Below, piece by piece: positions 40,459 through 50,610 of a stretch of DNA of 64,000 bases. Both the position numbers and the translations under genes were made by a program. Origin of the DNA: UBA7067 sp051880615 (GTDB lineage: Bacteria > Bacillota > Clostridia > Oscillospirales > Acutalibacteraceae). The notes under the pieces were generated by a model. The model saw nothing but the letters and a program-made list of their open reading frames with translations. It searched no databases and had not been told where the DNA came from. Location of the stretch: positions 1 through 64,000 of the forward strand of contig JBJEOH010000019.1 of assembly GCA_051880615.1 (NCBI GenBank), written 5' to 3'. Each line of letters begins with the position of its first letter. Within the stretch, counting starts at the first letter, position 1.

Positions 40459-41516
40459 TCCTTTAAAGCCCTGCAGAAATCGTCTATCTGAGCGAGAACT
40501 GTTTTGTTCTCCTCGTCGGTTCCTGCCGTAATTCTTATGTAATCCCCCATATACCTGATTGCAGTACCGAGTGACAGCAGGTATTCAAAAAGCTGCTTTG
40601 AAACAGAGGATTTAATAAACACAAAGTTTGAGCAGCCCTCAAGCACCGTAAAAAGCTGAGGATAGCGCTGTGCAAGCTCTGCAACACCATTATATAAGCT
40701 TTCTCTCTGTGTTACAATATAGTTTTTTGTTTTTGTTAAATATTCCCTATGTGAGAAGATAATTCTGCCGATTTCCTGTGTAACAGTATTAACATTATAC
40801 GGCGATTTTACGGCTTTAAGCGCTTTTGTTATAGTTTCATTCGCCACAGCAAAGCCAAGTCTTATCGCCGCCGCGCCTACTGCCTTTGAGGCTGTACGCA
40901 GAATGATGAGGTTGTCGTAATCGCATACCTCGCTGAGAAGCGACTTATCCCAGAAGTCCATATACGCCTCGTCAAGCACAACAAGACAGTCAACGCTTTT
41001 TATAAGGTGCCTGACCTCTTCACTGTCAAGTCCCTTTGAGGTCGGGTTGCAAGGGTTTGAAAAAATAACCGCTCCTGCGTTTGTTCTGTTTACGGCTTCA
41101 ATCAGCTTGTCAACATCTATTGTCAAATCATCGTTTTTCTGCACCGTTTCACATTCAAGCTCCGATATAAAGGTGTAAAAGCTATACATTGAAAAATCAG
41201 GTGCAACAGTAACAAGTGTCTGCCCCTTCATAAGAAACGCATTCGCAATGATTGAGATAAGCTCGTCAGAGCCGTTGCCTGCCGTCACGCTATCGGAGCT
41301 GATGCCGTAATAATCGGCAAATGCCTTGCACACATCAGCCGCGTTCGGGTCAGGATAGCGGTTGAAGCTTATTTTATCAATAGCCTTGTGAATCTCAGCC
41401 ATAATATCATCGGGGAGATTCACACACGATTCGTTAGCGTCAAGGCGAATCTTCATTTCGCCCGTTATCGGGTCATACGGCTGAAGATCGCGTATTTTTT
41501 TATTTAAGGTATACAT
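40455..41516 (-). CDS. hisC: Histidinol-phosphate aminotransferase
   Basis: HisC transfers the amino group to imidazole acetol phosphate, step 7. The 353-residue class I/II PLP enzyme shows RLDANESCVNLP, TAGNGSDELISI, FSNPCNPTSKGL, VVLDEAYMDF and the PLP Lys region RTASKAVGAAAIRLGFA. It lies 36 bases after hisD and overlaps hisB by four bases. Confidence 0.95.
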   Translation of the reverse strand: MYTLNKKIRDLQPYDPITGEMKIRLDANESCVNLPDDIMAEIHKAIDKISFNRYPDPNAADVCKAFADYYGISSDSVTAGNGSDELISIIANAFLMKGQTLVTVAPDFSMYSFYTFISELECETVQKNDDLTIDVDKLIEAVNRTNAGAVIFSNPCNPTSKGLDSEEVRHLIKSVDCLVVLDEAYMDFWDKSLLSEVCDYDNLIILRTASKAVGAAAIRLGFAVANETITKALKAVKSPYNVNTVTQEIGRIIFSHREYLTKTKNYIVTQRESLYNGVAELAQRYPQLFTVLEGCSNFVFIKSSVSKQLFEYLLSLGTAIRYMGDYIRITAGTDEENKTVLAQIDDFCRALKD

Positions 41517-41552
41517 ATGTTTCCCTCCGTATGAGAGTCATTACTAAAAGCC

Positions 41553-42854
41553 TTATTCTAAACCAAAGCGAACCTTGATTGAATTTGCGTGAGCCGTAAG
41601 ACCCTCAGTTTCGGCAAATTTGATTATATCAGCCGCATCCTTTTCAAGTGCCTTTTCGGAATAATAGATAAAGCTTGAACGCTTGATAAAGCTGTCAACT
41701 CCGAGCGGTGAGAAGAAACGCGCTGTTCCGCTTGTGGGCAGGACATGGTTAGGACCTGCAAAATAGTCGCCGAGCGGCTCGGGCGAATAGTGGCCGAGGA
41801 ACACCGAACCGGCATTATCTAAAACGCCGATATAGTCAAGCGGATTTTCCATGCAAACCTCAAGGTGCTCGGGTGCAAGCTTGTTTGCAAAGTCTATCAT
41901 CTGCTGATTATTTTCGCAGATTATAATTGCGCCATAGCTTGAAAGCGCCTTGTCGATAATTTCTTTTCTTGAAAGCGTCTGACTCTGCTTTTCAATCTCA
42001 AGCTTAACGCTCTCGGCAAGCTCCTTGCTTGTTGTGAGCAGAATTGATGACGCGAGGACATCATGCTCTGCCTGTGACATTAAATCAGCCGCAACGAACT
42101 TCGGGTTTGCACTGCTGTCAGCCATAACAAGGATTTCACTCGGGCCTGCTATCATATCAATATCGACCGTACCGTACAAAAGCTTTTTAGCCGTTGCAAC
42201 AAAAATGTTGCCGGGTCCGACAATCTTATCAACCTTCGGTACAGTCTGGGTGCCGTATGCAAGTGCCGCAACAGCCTGTGCGCCGCCCATAAGCAGAACT
42301 CGGTCAACGCCTGCCGCCAAAGCCGCCGCCATAATATCCGGGTTAGGCTTGCCCTGCTTTGTCGGCGGAGTTACCATTATAATCTCTTTAACGCCTGCTA
42401 TTCTTGCAGGAATTGCGTTCATAAGCACAGACGACGGATAAGCCGCTGTGCCGCCCGGAACATAGATTCCGACTCTTTCAAGTCCTCTTACACGCTGACC
42501 GAGCATTACGCTGTCGTCCTTTGTTGTGAAAAAGCTCTGTCGGAGCTGGCGCTTGTGGAAGTCGGCTATATTATCAGCCGCTCTCTCCACAGCCTTTAAA
42601 AAGTCAGGATCGCAGCCTTTTGAAAGCTCCTGCATCTCTTCCTTAGAAATCTCGGTTTTCTCGGGAGCCTTGCCGTCAAATTTAATTGTATATTCGCGCA
42701 CCGCCTCGTCGCCTCTTGCCTTGACATTTGCAAGAATTTCGCTCACTGCGGCGGTTACATCCTTGTTTGTCTTTTCGCTTCTGTTCTCTATTTCCTTAAG
42801 CAGCTCAAGCTCTGCTTTTCCGTCAGCTACTACTGATGGTATCATCTGTATCAC
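41553..42854 (-). CDS. hisD: Histidinol dehydrogenase
   Basis: HisD carries out the last two oxidations to histidine, using NAD and zinc. The 433-residue protein has YVPGGTAAYPSSVLMNAIPA, the GPGNIFVATAKKLLYG signature and DMIAGPSEILV, and EHLEVCMENP with catalytic Glu-His residues, and GPNHVLPTSGTARF. It overlaps hisG by four bases (ATGA-type). Confidence 0.95.
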   Translation of the reverse strand: MIQMIPSVVADGKAELELLKEIENRSEKTNKDVTAAVSEILANVKARGDEAVREYTIKFDGKAPEKTEISKEEMQELSKGCDPDFLKAVERAADNIADFHKRQLRQSFFTTKDDSVMLGQRVRGLERVGIYVPGGTAAYPSSVLMNAIPARIAGVKEIIMVTPPTKQGKPNPDIMAAALAAGVDRVLLMGGAQAVAALAYGTQTVPKVDKIVGPGNIFVATAKKLLYGTVDIDMIAGPSEILVMADSSANPKFVAADLMSQAEHDVLASSILLTTSKELAESVKLEIEKQSQTLSRKEIIDKALSSYGAIIICENNQQMIDFANKLAPEHLEVCMENPLDYIGVLDNAGSVFLGHYSPEPLGDYFAGPNHVLPTSGTARFFSPLGVDSFIKRSSFIYYSEKALEKDAADIIKFAETEGLTAHANSIKVRFGLE

Positions 42855-43489
42855 TCCGTTATATTTATATTTTTCTCCATTTTATCCACAAGCTCCTCAA
42901 TCTCGTGCTTGCGAAGCTTAAGGCTTGCATTGTTAGCGATAAGCCTTGCCGAAATGGGGACTACCTCCTCATACACCTCAAGACCGTTTTCCTTGAGTGT
43001 AGAGCCTGTTTCAACGATATCAACTATTGCGTCGGCAAGCCCTAAAAGCGGTGCAAGCTCAACGCTGCCCTCTATCTTGATAAAGCGAATATCCATCGCC
43101 TTGTTTTCGAAATGGTTTCTCGCAACATTAGGATACTTTGTAGCGATTGTTTTCGCCTTGTAGCCGTCATAGAAGTTGTAGCCTGCCTTCCCTGCAACGG
43201 CAAAGCGGCACTTGCCGAAGCCTAAGTCGAGCAGCTCATAAAACGATGTTCCGTTTTCTAAAATCGTATCCTTGCCGACAACGCCCAAGTCGCAAACGCC
43301 GTGCTCGACATATGTAATAACATCGGCTGCCTTTGCAAGCACAACCTCTATTTCACCGTCGCCAATCGGCAGGATAAGTCGTCTGCCCTTATTTCTTACG
43401 GCTGAGCAGTCATAGCCTATCTGCTCTAAAAGTCCGACTGTATCTTTTTCAAGTCTGCCCTTTGTCAGAGCTATTCTTAAAGGTTTCAT
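42851..43489 (-). CDS. hisG: ATP phosphoribosyltransferase, short form
   Basis: HisG joins ATP and PRPP, the first and regulated step. At 212 residues it is the short form without the C-terminal feedback domain, and therefore needs HisZ, which is encoded directly upstream with a four-base overlap. RIALTKGRLEKDT at the start and DAIVDIVETGSTLKENGLEV (PRPP loop) are diagnostic. Confidence 0.95.
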   Translation of the reverse strand: MKPLRIALTKGRLEKDTVGLLEQIGYDCSAVRNKGRRLILPIGDGEIEVVLAKAADVITYVEHGVCDLGVVGKDTILENGTSFYELLDLGFGKCRFAVAGKAGYNFYDGYKAKTIATKYPNVARNHFENKAMDIRFIKIEGSVELAPLLGLADAIVDIVETGSTLKENGLEVYEEVVPISARLIANNASLKLRKHEIEELVDKMEKNINITE

Positions 43490-44700
43490 ATCAACTCTCC
43501 CATATTCTCTATATCAACAGTTTCAGGCTCGCTGTTAATAAAGCATATCTGCTTTACTCCGTGCTTTTTAGCGTAGCTTATTGCATCTTCACGGGTTGAA
43601 AAAACGCTGTATTCGCACTTAAAGCCGCTTAAGGAATAAAAACGGCACTGGCTTATTGCGTCCATCTCATAGCCATCGTCTGCGTGGACGATAATATCCG
43701 CAGGCTTTTCCTGAAAGCTCTTGCCCGAATTAAGCATAATATCTGCAAGCGCGTCGGCATTAAGCGCAAAGCCTGCCGCAGGCATCGGCGCGTCAAATTC
43801 ATTGAGCAGATTGTCATATCTGCCGCCTGTCAGCACAGCGTCACCGCTTCCCTCGACAAACGCGCTGAAGATGAAGTCGCTGTAATAGTCGTTTCTCTGC
43901 ACAAAGCCCAAGTCCATAATGAGCTTGTCGCCCATCATAAGCTTTGAAAGAGAATGATATATTTCGCTCAGATACGCAAGGTCACGCTCACCCTCTGTTC
44001 CCTCAAAAAGCGGAGCAGCCTGAGCGAGAACCTCTTCGCCGCCGAAAAGTCTCGGCAGCTTTCTTATCGCCTCAACTGTATCAGACTTCGGCAGAGTGTC
44101 GAGAATTGAGTTTAACTGTGAGTAGTTCTTTGATTGAATAGAGTCCCTGATTTTTTCCTTTATATCATCGCTGCAATCAAGCTTCTTTGCCAGCGCACGG
44201 AAAAGCCCTGCATGACCAAGCTCAATTCTGAAATCGGGTACGATTTTCTGCAATGCCTCGATAGCCGTTACGATAACCTCTAAGTCGGCTCTTTTTCCGA
44301 CAGCGCCCAGAAGCTCGATACCTGTTTGTCTTATCTCGTTGCGCCTGCCTGTAAGGCTCGGGTTGCTGCGGTAAACGGTTTGATTATAAAACAGCCTTAT
44401 CGGCAGAGTTTTGTTCTGAAGTCTTGTTGCGGCTACCCTTGCTATCGGCAAGGTGGAGTCAGGGCGCAAAACCATAAGTCTGCCCTTATTGTCGGTAAGC
44501 TTGAACATACGGTCCTGTGCTATTGCGCTTGATTTAAGATTGAATTCGTCAAAAAACTCAAGACCCGGCGTCTTGACCTCATGATAGCCCTTTGAACGAT
44601 AAACAGCGGTAGTAATGTTCGTTACCTCGTTTACTGCGCTTGCTTCTTCAAACAGATAATCCTTTGTGCCCTCCGGTGTAATTTTAAAATAGGCTTTCAT
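43486..44700 (-). CDS. hisZ: ATP phosphoribosyltransferase regulatory subunit
   Basis: HisZ is a catalytically inactive HisRS paralogue that binds histidine and forms an octamer with short HisG. The 404-residue protein has the class II synthetase-like start (PEGTKDYLFEEA, YHEVKTPGLEFFDEF), motif 2-like RPDSTLPIARVAATRLQ and the FVEGSGDAVLTGGRYDNLL segment. It lacks the C-terminal anticodon-binding domain expected of a true HisRS. It is first in the operon, which agrees with the HisZ call. Confidence 0.93.
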   Translation of the reverse strand: MKAYFKITPEGTKDYLFEEASAVNEVTNITTAVYRSKGYHEVKTPGLEFFDEFNLKSSAIAQDRMFKLTDNKGRLMVLRPDSTLPIARVAATRLQNKTLPIRLFYNQTVYRSNPSLTGRRNEIRQTGIELLGAVGKRADLEVIVTAIEALQKIVPDFRIELGHAGLFRALAKKLDCSDDIKEKIRDSIQSKNYSQLNSILDTLPKSDTVEAIRKLPRLFGGEEVLAQAAPLFEGTEGERDLAYLSEIYHSLSKLMMGDKLIMDLGFVQRNDYYSDFIFSAFVEGSGDAVLTGGRYDNLLNEFDAPMPAAGFALNADALADIMLNSGKSFQEKPADIIVHADDGYEMDAISQCRFYSLSGFKCEYSVFSTREDAISYAKKHGVKQICFINSEPETVDIENMGELI

Positions 44701-44735
44701 TGCTCTATCCCTCTCCTCCGCTTTAGCGTGCTACC

Positions 44736-44764
44736 ATAATAACACGGTAAAGCTATATTGTCAA
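44736..44764 (-). promoter_or_regulatory. SigA-type promoter of the his operon
   Basis: TTGACA, 17-bp spacer, TATTAT on the minus strand. The leader is only about 30 bases, too short for a T-box or a leader peptide. Confidence 0.85.
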
Positions 44765-44784
44765 CTATTTCTTTTCTCACAAAA

Positions 44785-44822
44785 CGGACAGTCAGAAGAG
44801 CTTATTCGCTCCCGACTGCCCG
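44785..44822 (-). terminator. Terminator of the AI-2E family gene
   Basis: CGGgCAGTCgGgAG pairs imperfectly with CTtCTGACTGtCCG, with TTTTGTG after it on the minus strand. It lies just past the stop codon. Confidence 0.65.
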
Positions 44823-44828
44823 ATATTG

Positions 44829-46190
44829 TTATTTTTTGCCGCCATCCGATTGCTCGGACTCATCATCGGCATTTTCCTTTTTTATTTTTTTCGCCTCATT
44901 TTTAACCTTTGTTTTTACTGATTTGATAAATTCATTGTTAAAAACATATCCGCTGTCGTTATTATTGGGTGTTTCTCGCGGATCTCTCGGCATCTGCTGC
45001 TTGATGATGTCGTCCTCCGGCGGATCGCCGAGTATGTCCTGCTTGCCGACCTTTACTATGCGTGAATTAACATGTCGGGTTAAAAGAACATAAAGTGTTG
45101 AGAAAATCGGCACAGCCAATAACATTCCCCAGAAGCCGAAAAGTCCCGAGCCGACAATAACGCTCGCCATAATCCAGAAACCCGAAATACCGATTGAGTT
45201 GCCGAGGATTTTCGGGCCGATGAAGTTGCCGTCTATCTGCTGCAATACAAGCAGGAAGATTGCAAACCAGATTGCCTCAATCGGGTTGATAACGAGCATA
45301 ATGAATATTGTTATCACCGCGCCGACAATAGGACCGAACATTGGCACAAGGTTAGTTATGGCGATAATAACGCTTGTAAGCACTGCGTAGTCAAAGCCGA
45401 AAATCGACATACCGATAAAGCACAGAACACCGATTATCAGCGAATCTATAATCTTGCCATAAACAAACTTACCGAAGATTTTGTTTGATAAATCGCCGAT
45501 TTCAAGCAGCTTTGAGTTCACCTTGTCGGGTATATAGGCAACGGCGAATTTCTTGACCTGATATATAAGCTTTTCCTTACAGCCCATAAAATAGCACGAT
45601 ATAAAAACACCCATACACAGGTTGATTATCGCTGTTGTAACATTCTTTGTCGCGTCAAAAACAGACGGCATAAGGCTTGACGAAAAACCTGACATCCACT
45701 TTGAGATTTCGTCACCCGTTATTCTCGTTACAATATCGTTGATGAATACAAAAATGTCGCTGTTCTTGGTTAGCTGAATGTTAAACCACTTATCCATAAA
45801 GTCGGTAAGCCACACTCTGAAGCTTTCAAAGTAGGCGGAGAAATTTGTGATAAGCTTATCAACGCTGTCGATAATCTCAGGCACGAGAATCGTGATAAGG
45901 AAAATCATAACGCCGAATATTATAAGGTACGCAAGCACAAGCGCAAGCGGTTTTCGCAGCTTCTGACTCAGCTTTCCGCGCTTAGCCATACCTGCAAATA
46001 CTTTTTCGGAAAAGTAGACATACGGCAAATTTACAAGGAACGCTACTATCAATCCGACAACAAACGGCATCAGTACATTCAGCACTGTCGAGAGTATTCC
46101 CCACACCGTGTTGATATTAAACAACACAAACAGCAAGAGAACCGTATATGTTATCAGTATAATAGCGTGCTTTAATCTTTTCGTCTTCAT
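44829..46190 (-). CDS. AI-2E family transporter (YtvI/PerM-like)
   Basis: A 453-residue membrane protein with about eight transmembrane helices. GFWIMASVIVGSGLFGFWGMLLAVP near the C-terminus and VGAVITIFIMLVINPIEAIWFAIFLLVLQQIDGNFIGPKILG are the typical AI-2E family segments. The C-terminal tail of about 70 residues is charged and ends in Lys-Lys. Members move diverse substrates; autoinducer-2 transport should not be assumed. The gene lies 11 bases after polC and may share its transcript. Confidence 0.9.
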   Translation of the reverse strand: MKTKRLKHAIILITYTVLLLFVLFNINTVWGILSTVLNVLMPFVVGLIVAFLVNLPYVYFSEKVFAGMAKRGKLSQKLRKPLALVLAYLIIFGVMIFLITILVPEIIDSVDKLITNFSAYFESFRVWLTDFMDKWFNIQLTKNSDIFVFINDIVTRITGDEISKWMSGFSSSLMPSVFDATKNVTTAIINLCMGVFISCYFMGCKEKLIYQVKKFAVAYIPDKVNSKLLEIGDLSNKIFGKFVYGKIIDSLIIGVLCFIGMSIFGFDYAVLTSVIIAITNLVPMFGPIVGAVITIFIMLVINPIEAIWFAIFLLVLQQIDGNFIGPKILGNSIGISGFWIMASVIVGSGLFGFWGMLLAVPIFSTLYVLLTRHVNSRIVKVGKQDILGDPPEDDIIKQQMPRDPRETPNNNDSGYVFNNEFIKSVKTKVKNEAKKIKKENADDESEQSDGGKK

Positions 46191-46201
46191 ACCATTCCTC
46201 C

Positions 46202-49200
46202 CTAAAAGAAAGATAGCTGGCTGCTCTCGGGCAGGTCTTTAAGTGCGCCTACCTCGCGAAGAGTTTCAATAACTGCTTTTGAAACCTTTGTTCTCGCCTG
46301 CAAATCCTCAACAGACAAATATTCACCCTGCTTGCCTCTTTCGGCAAGCACCTCTGCCGCGGCTTCGCCTACACCTGCAAGCGACGAGAACGGCAGCCTG
46401 ATTTTATTTCCCTCTATAACAAACATTTTAGCCTCTGATTTGTAAATGTCAACAGGCAAAACCTCAATTCCTCTTGCGAGCATCTCATTTATTATCTGCA
46501 AATTGGCGTATTCGGCATCGTCCTTAGCGGTTGCCTCATAACCCTTTGCCTTGATATTTTTCATTTTTTCCCTTACAGCGTTAATACCCTTGAGCACCGT
46601 TGCACCGTCAAAATTCTCTCCGCGAACCGAGAAGTAAGCCGCATAATACTCAGTCGGCTTATGCACCTTGTACCAGCCGAGTCTGAGCGTTGCAATCATA
46701 TAAGCCGCTGCGTGAGCCTTTGGGAACATATATTTAATCTTCATACAGGAGTCGATATACCACTGGGGAACATCGTGCTCCCTCATCGCCTTGAAATGCT
46801 CTTCGGTAAGGAGCTTTGTCGCCTTGCCCTTACGGACAATCTCCATTATCTTAAACGCCATTTTCGGCTCAAGACCTCTGTGCAGGAGATAGGTCATAAT
46901 AGAGTCACGCGTACCGATAACCTCGGAAATTGTACATTGACCGCTGTGGATAAGGTCGGCGGCATTGCCGATCCATACATCGGTACCGTGCGAAAGTCCC
47001 GAAATCTGCAAAAGGTCGGAAAAGGTTTTCGGCTGTGCCTCAACAAGCATACCACGAACAAAATCTGTGCCGACCTCGGGCAGTGAGAAGGTACCTGTCT
47101 GCGAGCCGATGTCCTCGGGGGTCACGCCCAAAGCCTTTGTCGATGTGAACAGCGACATAACCTCGGGGTCACTCATTGACACATTCATAACAGATATATT
47201 AGTGAATTTTTCAAGATAGTGATAGATTGTCGGAACATCGTGTCCGAGCTCATCAAGCTTACAGATTGTATCGTGGATTGAGTGGAAGTCGAAGTGTGTT
47301 GTGATGTTGTCGGACTTCATATCGTTTGCAGGGTGCTGTACAGGACAGAAGTCGAACACCTCGTTACCTCTCGGAACAACAACCATACCGCCGGGGTGCT
47401 GACCGGTTGTTCTCTTTACTCCGGTGCAGCCTGCGGCAAGGCGTGATTCCTCGGCGCGGTGCAGAACCTTGCCCGTCTGCTCGCAGTATTTTTTTACATA
47501 GCCGATTGCGGTCTTTTCGGCAACCGTGGCTATTGTACCTGCCTTGAACACATTGTCCTTGCCGAACAGCTCCTCTGTATAGCGGTGAGAGTGCGACTGA
47601 TATTCGCCGCTGAAGTTCAAATCTATATCAGGCGTTTTATCGCCGTCAAAGCCTAAGAAGGTTTCAAACGGAATTTCGTGACCGTCACGGTCATACGGTG
47701 TTCCGCATTTCGGGCAGTTTTTCGGCGGCAAATCAAAGCCCGAGCCGACACTGCCGTCTGTGATAAACTCACTGTTTTTGCAGTTGGGGCAAATGTAGTG
47801 CGGACAAAGCGGATTAACCTCTGATATACCCGACATTGTGGCGACAAACGATGAGCCTACACTGCCTCGTGAGCCAACAAGATAGCCGTGTGCCTCGCTA
47901 TCGGCAACAAGCTTTTGCGCTGTCATATAAAGCACCGAAAAGCCGTGCTTTGTGATTGAGCCAAGCTCTCGGTCAAGCCTTGCCTGAACTATCTCAGGCA
48001 GAGGGTCGCCGTACTTTTCCTTTGCCCTTTTCCATGTGATTGTTGTAAGCTGTTCCTCCGCACCGTCGATAAACGGCGGGAAAACTCCGCGCGGTATCGG
48101 GCGTACACGCTCGATGGAGGCGGCGATTTTTCTTGTATTGGTTACAACAACCTCATACGCCTTTTCCTTGCCTAAATACTCAAATTCCTTGAGCATCTCG
48201 GCTGTTGTTCTGAAATAAAGCGGCGCCTGATTGTCGGCATCGTCAAAGCCCTGAGCCGCCTGCAAAATCTTTCTGTATTCACCGTCCTCAGGTGCCTGAA
48301 AGTGGACATCGCAGGTTGCAACAACAGGGATATTCAGCTTTTTGCCGATTTTGATAACCGTCTTGTTAAGCTCCTGAAGCTCCTTTATATCTGATGCAGT
48401 GCCGTTTCTTACCATAAACATATTGTTGCCTGTCGGCTGTATTTCAAGGTAATCATAGAATGAAGCTATATTAAGAAGCTCCTCCCACGGCTTGCCCTCA
48501 ACAATAGCTCGGAACAGCTCGCCAGCCTCGCAGGCACTGCCGATTATAAGACCCTCGCGGTGCTTGATAAGCTCCGACTTCGGGATTCTCGGCTTTTTAT
48601 AGAAGTATGTAAGGTGAGCCATTGATATGAGCTTGTATAGGTTTTTAAGTCCTGTATTATTCTTGACAAGAATAATCTGATGATACGGAGCGAGCTTTTT
48701 AATATCCGCTCCTGCTATATTAGTATTGATTTGCTGTACCGTCGTTATGCCGTAATCGTCGTTTAAACGGTCGGCAAGGCACAGGAAAATTCTCGATAAA
48801 ATCTCGGCATCGTCACAGGCTCGGTGATGATTGAACGAGCCAAGACGAAGATATTTTGCAACGGTGTCGAGCTTGCAGTTTTTTATGTCCTTTAAAATCG
48901 CACGGCAGATTGCAACGGTGTCTATTGAAGTAAAGCTGTACGGCATACCGCAGCGGTTAGCCGCCGCCCTGATAAACGATGTATCAAACGGTGCATTATG
49001 CGCAACCAAAATTGCGTCCTCACCGCAGAACTCGTAAAAGTCCTTTAATGCGCTGTCCTCAAACGGGGCATTCTTTACCATTTCATCGGTAATTCCCGTA
49101 AGCTCGGTTATCTTTGCAGGAATCGGTCTTTGCGGATTTACAAAGGTCGAGAAGGTATCGACAACCGCTCCGTTTTCTATCTTTACAGCGCCGATTTCTG

Positions 49201-50572
49201 TTATAGCCTCCTTAGCCGCAGAAAGTCCCGTTGTCTCAAGGTCAAAGCAGATAAATCTGCCTGTTTTAAGGCTTTGGTCGGCTCGCCCTACAACAGAGGA
49301 AATCATATCGTTTACAAAATACGCCTCTGTGCCGTAGATCACCTTGAATGCATCGGGCTTTTCCTCGTCATCTCGGCTGACTAAGCTTTCAACGGTGTTC
49401 ATAGCCTCAGGGAACGCCTGAGCAACACCGTGGTCGGTTATGGCTATTGCAGGGTGACCCCAAGCGTGAGCCTGCTTTATAAGAGATGATGCGTCCGATA
49501 CGCCGTCCATTGACGACATCTTTGTATGCAGGTGAAGCTCAACTCGTTTTTCGGGCGCATTGTCAACAACCTGTACCTTCTTTATAGTGCCGATTGCGCT
49601 TGCTCTTAGCACAATTTCGTTTATATATCTGTCGTATTCTATATCGCCACGGCAGACAAGGGTGCTGCCCTTTTTAATATCAGCGGCAGGCTTAGCCGAC
49701 TTAATATCGTCAAACACCTTGACTATCATTGAGCCTGTGTAGTCGGTAAGCTTTATAGTGATTATATTTTTTCTGCCGTCCTTTGTTGTTTTACATTCTG
49801 TTTCAAACACATCGCCCCAAATGACAACCCTGCCTGAATCGGCGGCGAGATCAGTTATCGGCGTAATATTTTTGGTGCTGAAGGTATTGCCGTAAAGCGG
49901 CTTTGCACTGCCCTCGATAACAGTAGGGTAATAATACTCATTTTCTCTGATATCGACTGTTTTTACAACCTCTCTCGACTTTTTGCGCTTTGAGCTTTCC
50001 TTAAGCTCCTGTTCTTCGTCGTCAAAGGCTATAATCTGCTCTCGGCGCTTTTTCTCTTCAATTATATTCTGCTTTTGTATGTACTGCTCACTGTCGGCTT
50101 CTATTGCGAGAACTCCGTCAAAGCTTACGCTAAAGCTTTGGTCGAACTCCTCATTAATGATATTCGTAAGACTGCGGTCAAAGTTTTTCGCCTTTAAAAT
50201 TGCCGCTCCTCCGTGACAGAGCATTACCGTAAGCGAGCCGTCCTCACCGATTTTGACCGTAGAATCGTTGAGCGAGCCGTTAAGGCTCTGGTTGCGCCTT
50301 TTAAGCTCCTTGACGAGCTCCGGGTAATAAGCCGGCGTGAAGCTGCCCTTTGGGAAGTGCGGCTTTATATATGCGCCGTTAAGACCCATTGGCAGCTCCT
50401 TGATTATGTTTTCAGTATCAAACAAAAGCTTGCGCGGTACTGCTTGCTCAAAACGCACCGTAAGATTCATTATTCGTGTTGCCGAATTTATCTTCGCAGA
50501 CTCTATCACCCCGTTTTCAAGCTGCGGCGGTATTTTGCCGCCGTACTCGCTCAGGAGCTCCTTTATCGTCAT
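46202..50572 (-). CDS. polC: DNA polymerase III subunit alpha, PolC type
   Basis: The replicative polymerase of low-GC Gram-positives, about 1456 residues. From the N-terminus come a domain with OB-fold (VVIWGDVFETECK), a PHP domain (VELHLHTKMSSMDG, from about 345), an inserted proofreading exonuclease (FICFDLETTGLSA, from about 439), the split PHP continuation, a zinc motif (CPNCKN and CPKCGTP, about 935-960), the polymerase core with the catalytic acids in TPDIDLNFSGEYQ (about 980), and the C-terminal helix-hairpin-helix/OB part. ATG at 50572 is taken; a TTG lies one codon before it. It ends the pyrH-to-polC operon. Confidence 0.97.
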   Translation of the reverse strand: MTIKELLSEYGGKIPPQLENGVIESAKINSATRIMNLTVRFEQAVPRKLLFDTENIIKELPMGLNGAYIKPHFPKGSFTPAYYPELVKELKRRNQSLNGSLNDSTVKIGEDGSLTVMLCHGGAAILKAKNFDRSLTNIINEEFDQSFSVSFDGVLAIEADSEQYIQKQNIIEEKKRREQIIAFDDEEQELKESSKRKKSREVVKTVDIRENEYYYPTVIEGSAKPLYGNTFSTKNITPITDLAADSGRVVIWGDVFETECKTTKDGRKNIITIKLTDYTGSMIVKVFDDIKSAKPAADIKKGSTLVCRGDIEYDRYINEIVLRASAIGTIKKVQVVDNAPEKRVELHLHTKMSSMDGVSDASSLIKQAHAWGHPAIAITDHGVAQAFPEAMNTVESLVSRDDEEKPDAFKVIYGTEAYFVNDMISSVVGRADQSLKTGRFICFDLETTGLSAAKEAITEIGAVKIENGAVVDTFSTFVNPQRPIPAKITELTGITDEMVKNAPFEDSALKDFYEFCGEDAILVAHNAPFDTSFIRAAANRCGMPYSFTSIDTVAICRAILKDIKNCKLDTVAKYLRLGSFNHHRACDDAEILSRIFLCLADRLNDDYGITTVQQINTNIAGADIKKLAPYHQIILVKNNTGLKNLYKLISMAHLTYFYKKPRIPKSELIKHREGLIIGSACEAGELFRAIVEGKPWEELLNIASFYDYLEIQPTGNNMFMVRNGTASDIKELQELNKTVIKIGKKLNIPVVATCDVHFQAPEDGEYRKILQAAQGFDDADNQAPLYFRTTAEMLKEFEYLGKEKAYEVVVTNTRKIAASIERVRPIPRGVFPPFIDGAEEQLTTITWKRAKEKYGDPLPEIVQARLDRELGSITKHGFSVLYMTAQKLVADSEAHGYLVGSRGSVGSSFVATMSGISEVNPLCPHYICPNCKNSEFITDGSVGSGFDLPPKNCPKCGTPYDRDGHEIPFETFLGFDGDKTPDIDLNFSGEYQSHSHRYTEELFGKDNVFKAGTIATVAEKTAIGYVKKYCEQTGKVLHRAEESRLAAGCTGVKRTTGQHPGGMVVVPRGNEVFDFCPVQHPANDMKSDNITTHFDFHSIHDTICKLDELGHDVPTIYHYLEKFTNISVMNVSMSDPEVMSLFTSTKALGVTPEDIGSQTGTFSLPEVGTDFVRGMLVEAQPKTFSDLLQISGLSHGTDVWIGNAADLIHSGQCTISEVIGTRDSIMTYLLHRGLEPKMAFKIMEIVRKGKATKLLTEEHFKAMREHDVPQWYIDSCMKIKYMFPKAHAAAYMIATLRLGWYKVHKPTEYYAAYFSVRGENFDGATVLKGINAVREKMKNIKAKGYEATAKDDAEYANLQIINEMLARGIEVLPVDIYKSEAKMFVIEGNKIRLPFSSLAGVGEAAAEVLAERGKQGEYLSVEDLQARTKVSKAVIETLREVGALKDLPESSQLSFF

Positions 50573-50610
50573 CAAACCTTATACCTCATTTTTCACTTCG
50601 GGCACTGCCC

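Noticed and set aside
43486..44700. Histidyl-tRNA synthetase
   Set aside because: The class II core is present but the anticodon-binding domain is missing, and the gene overlaps short hisG, which requires HisZ.
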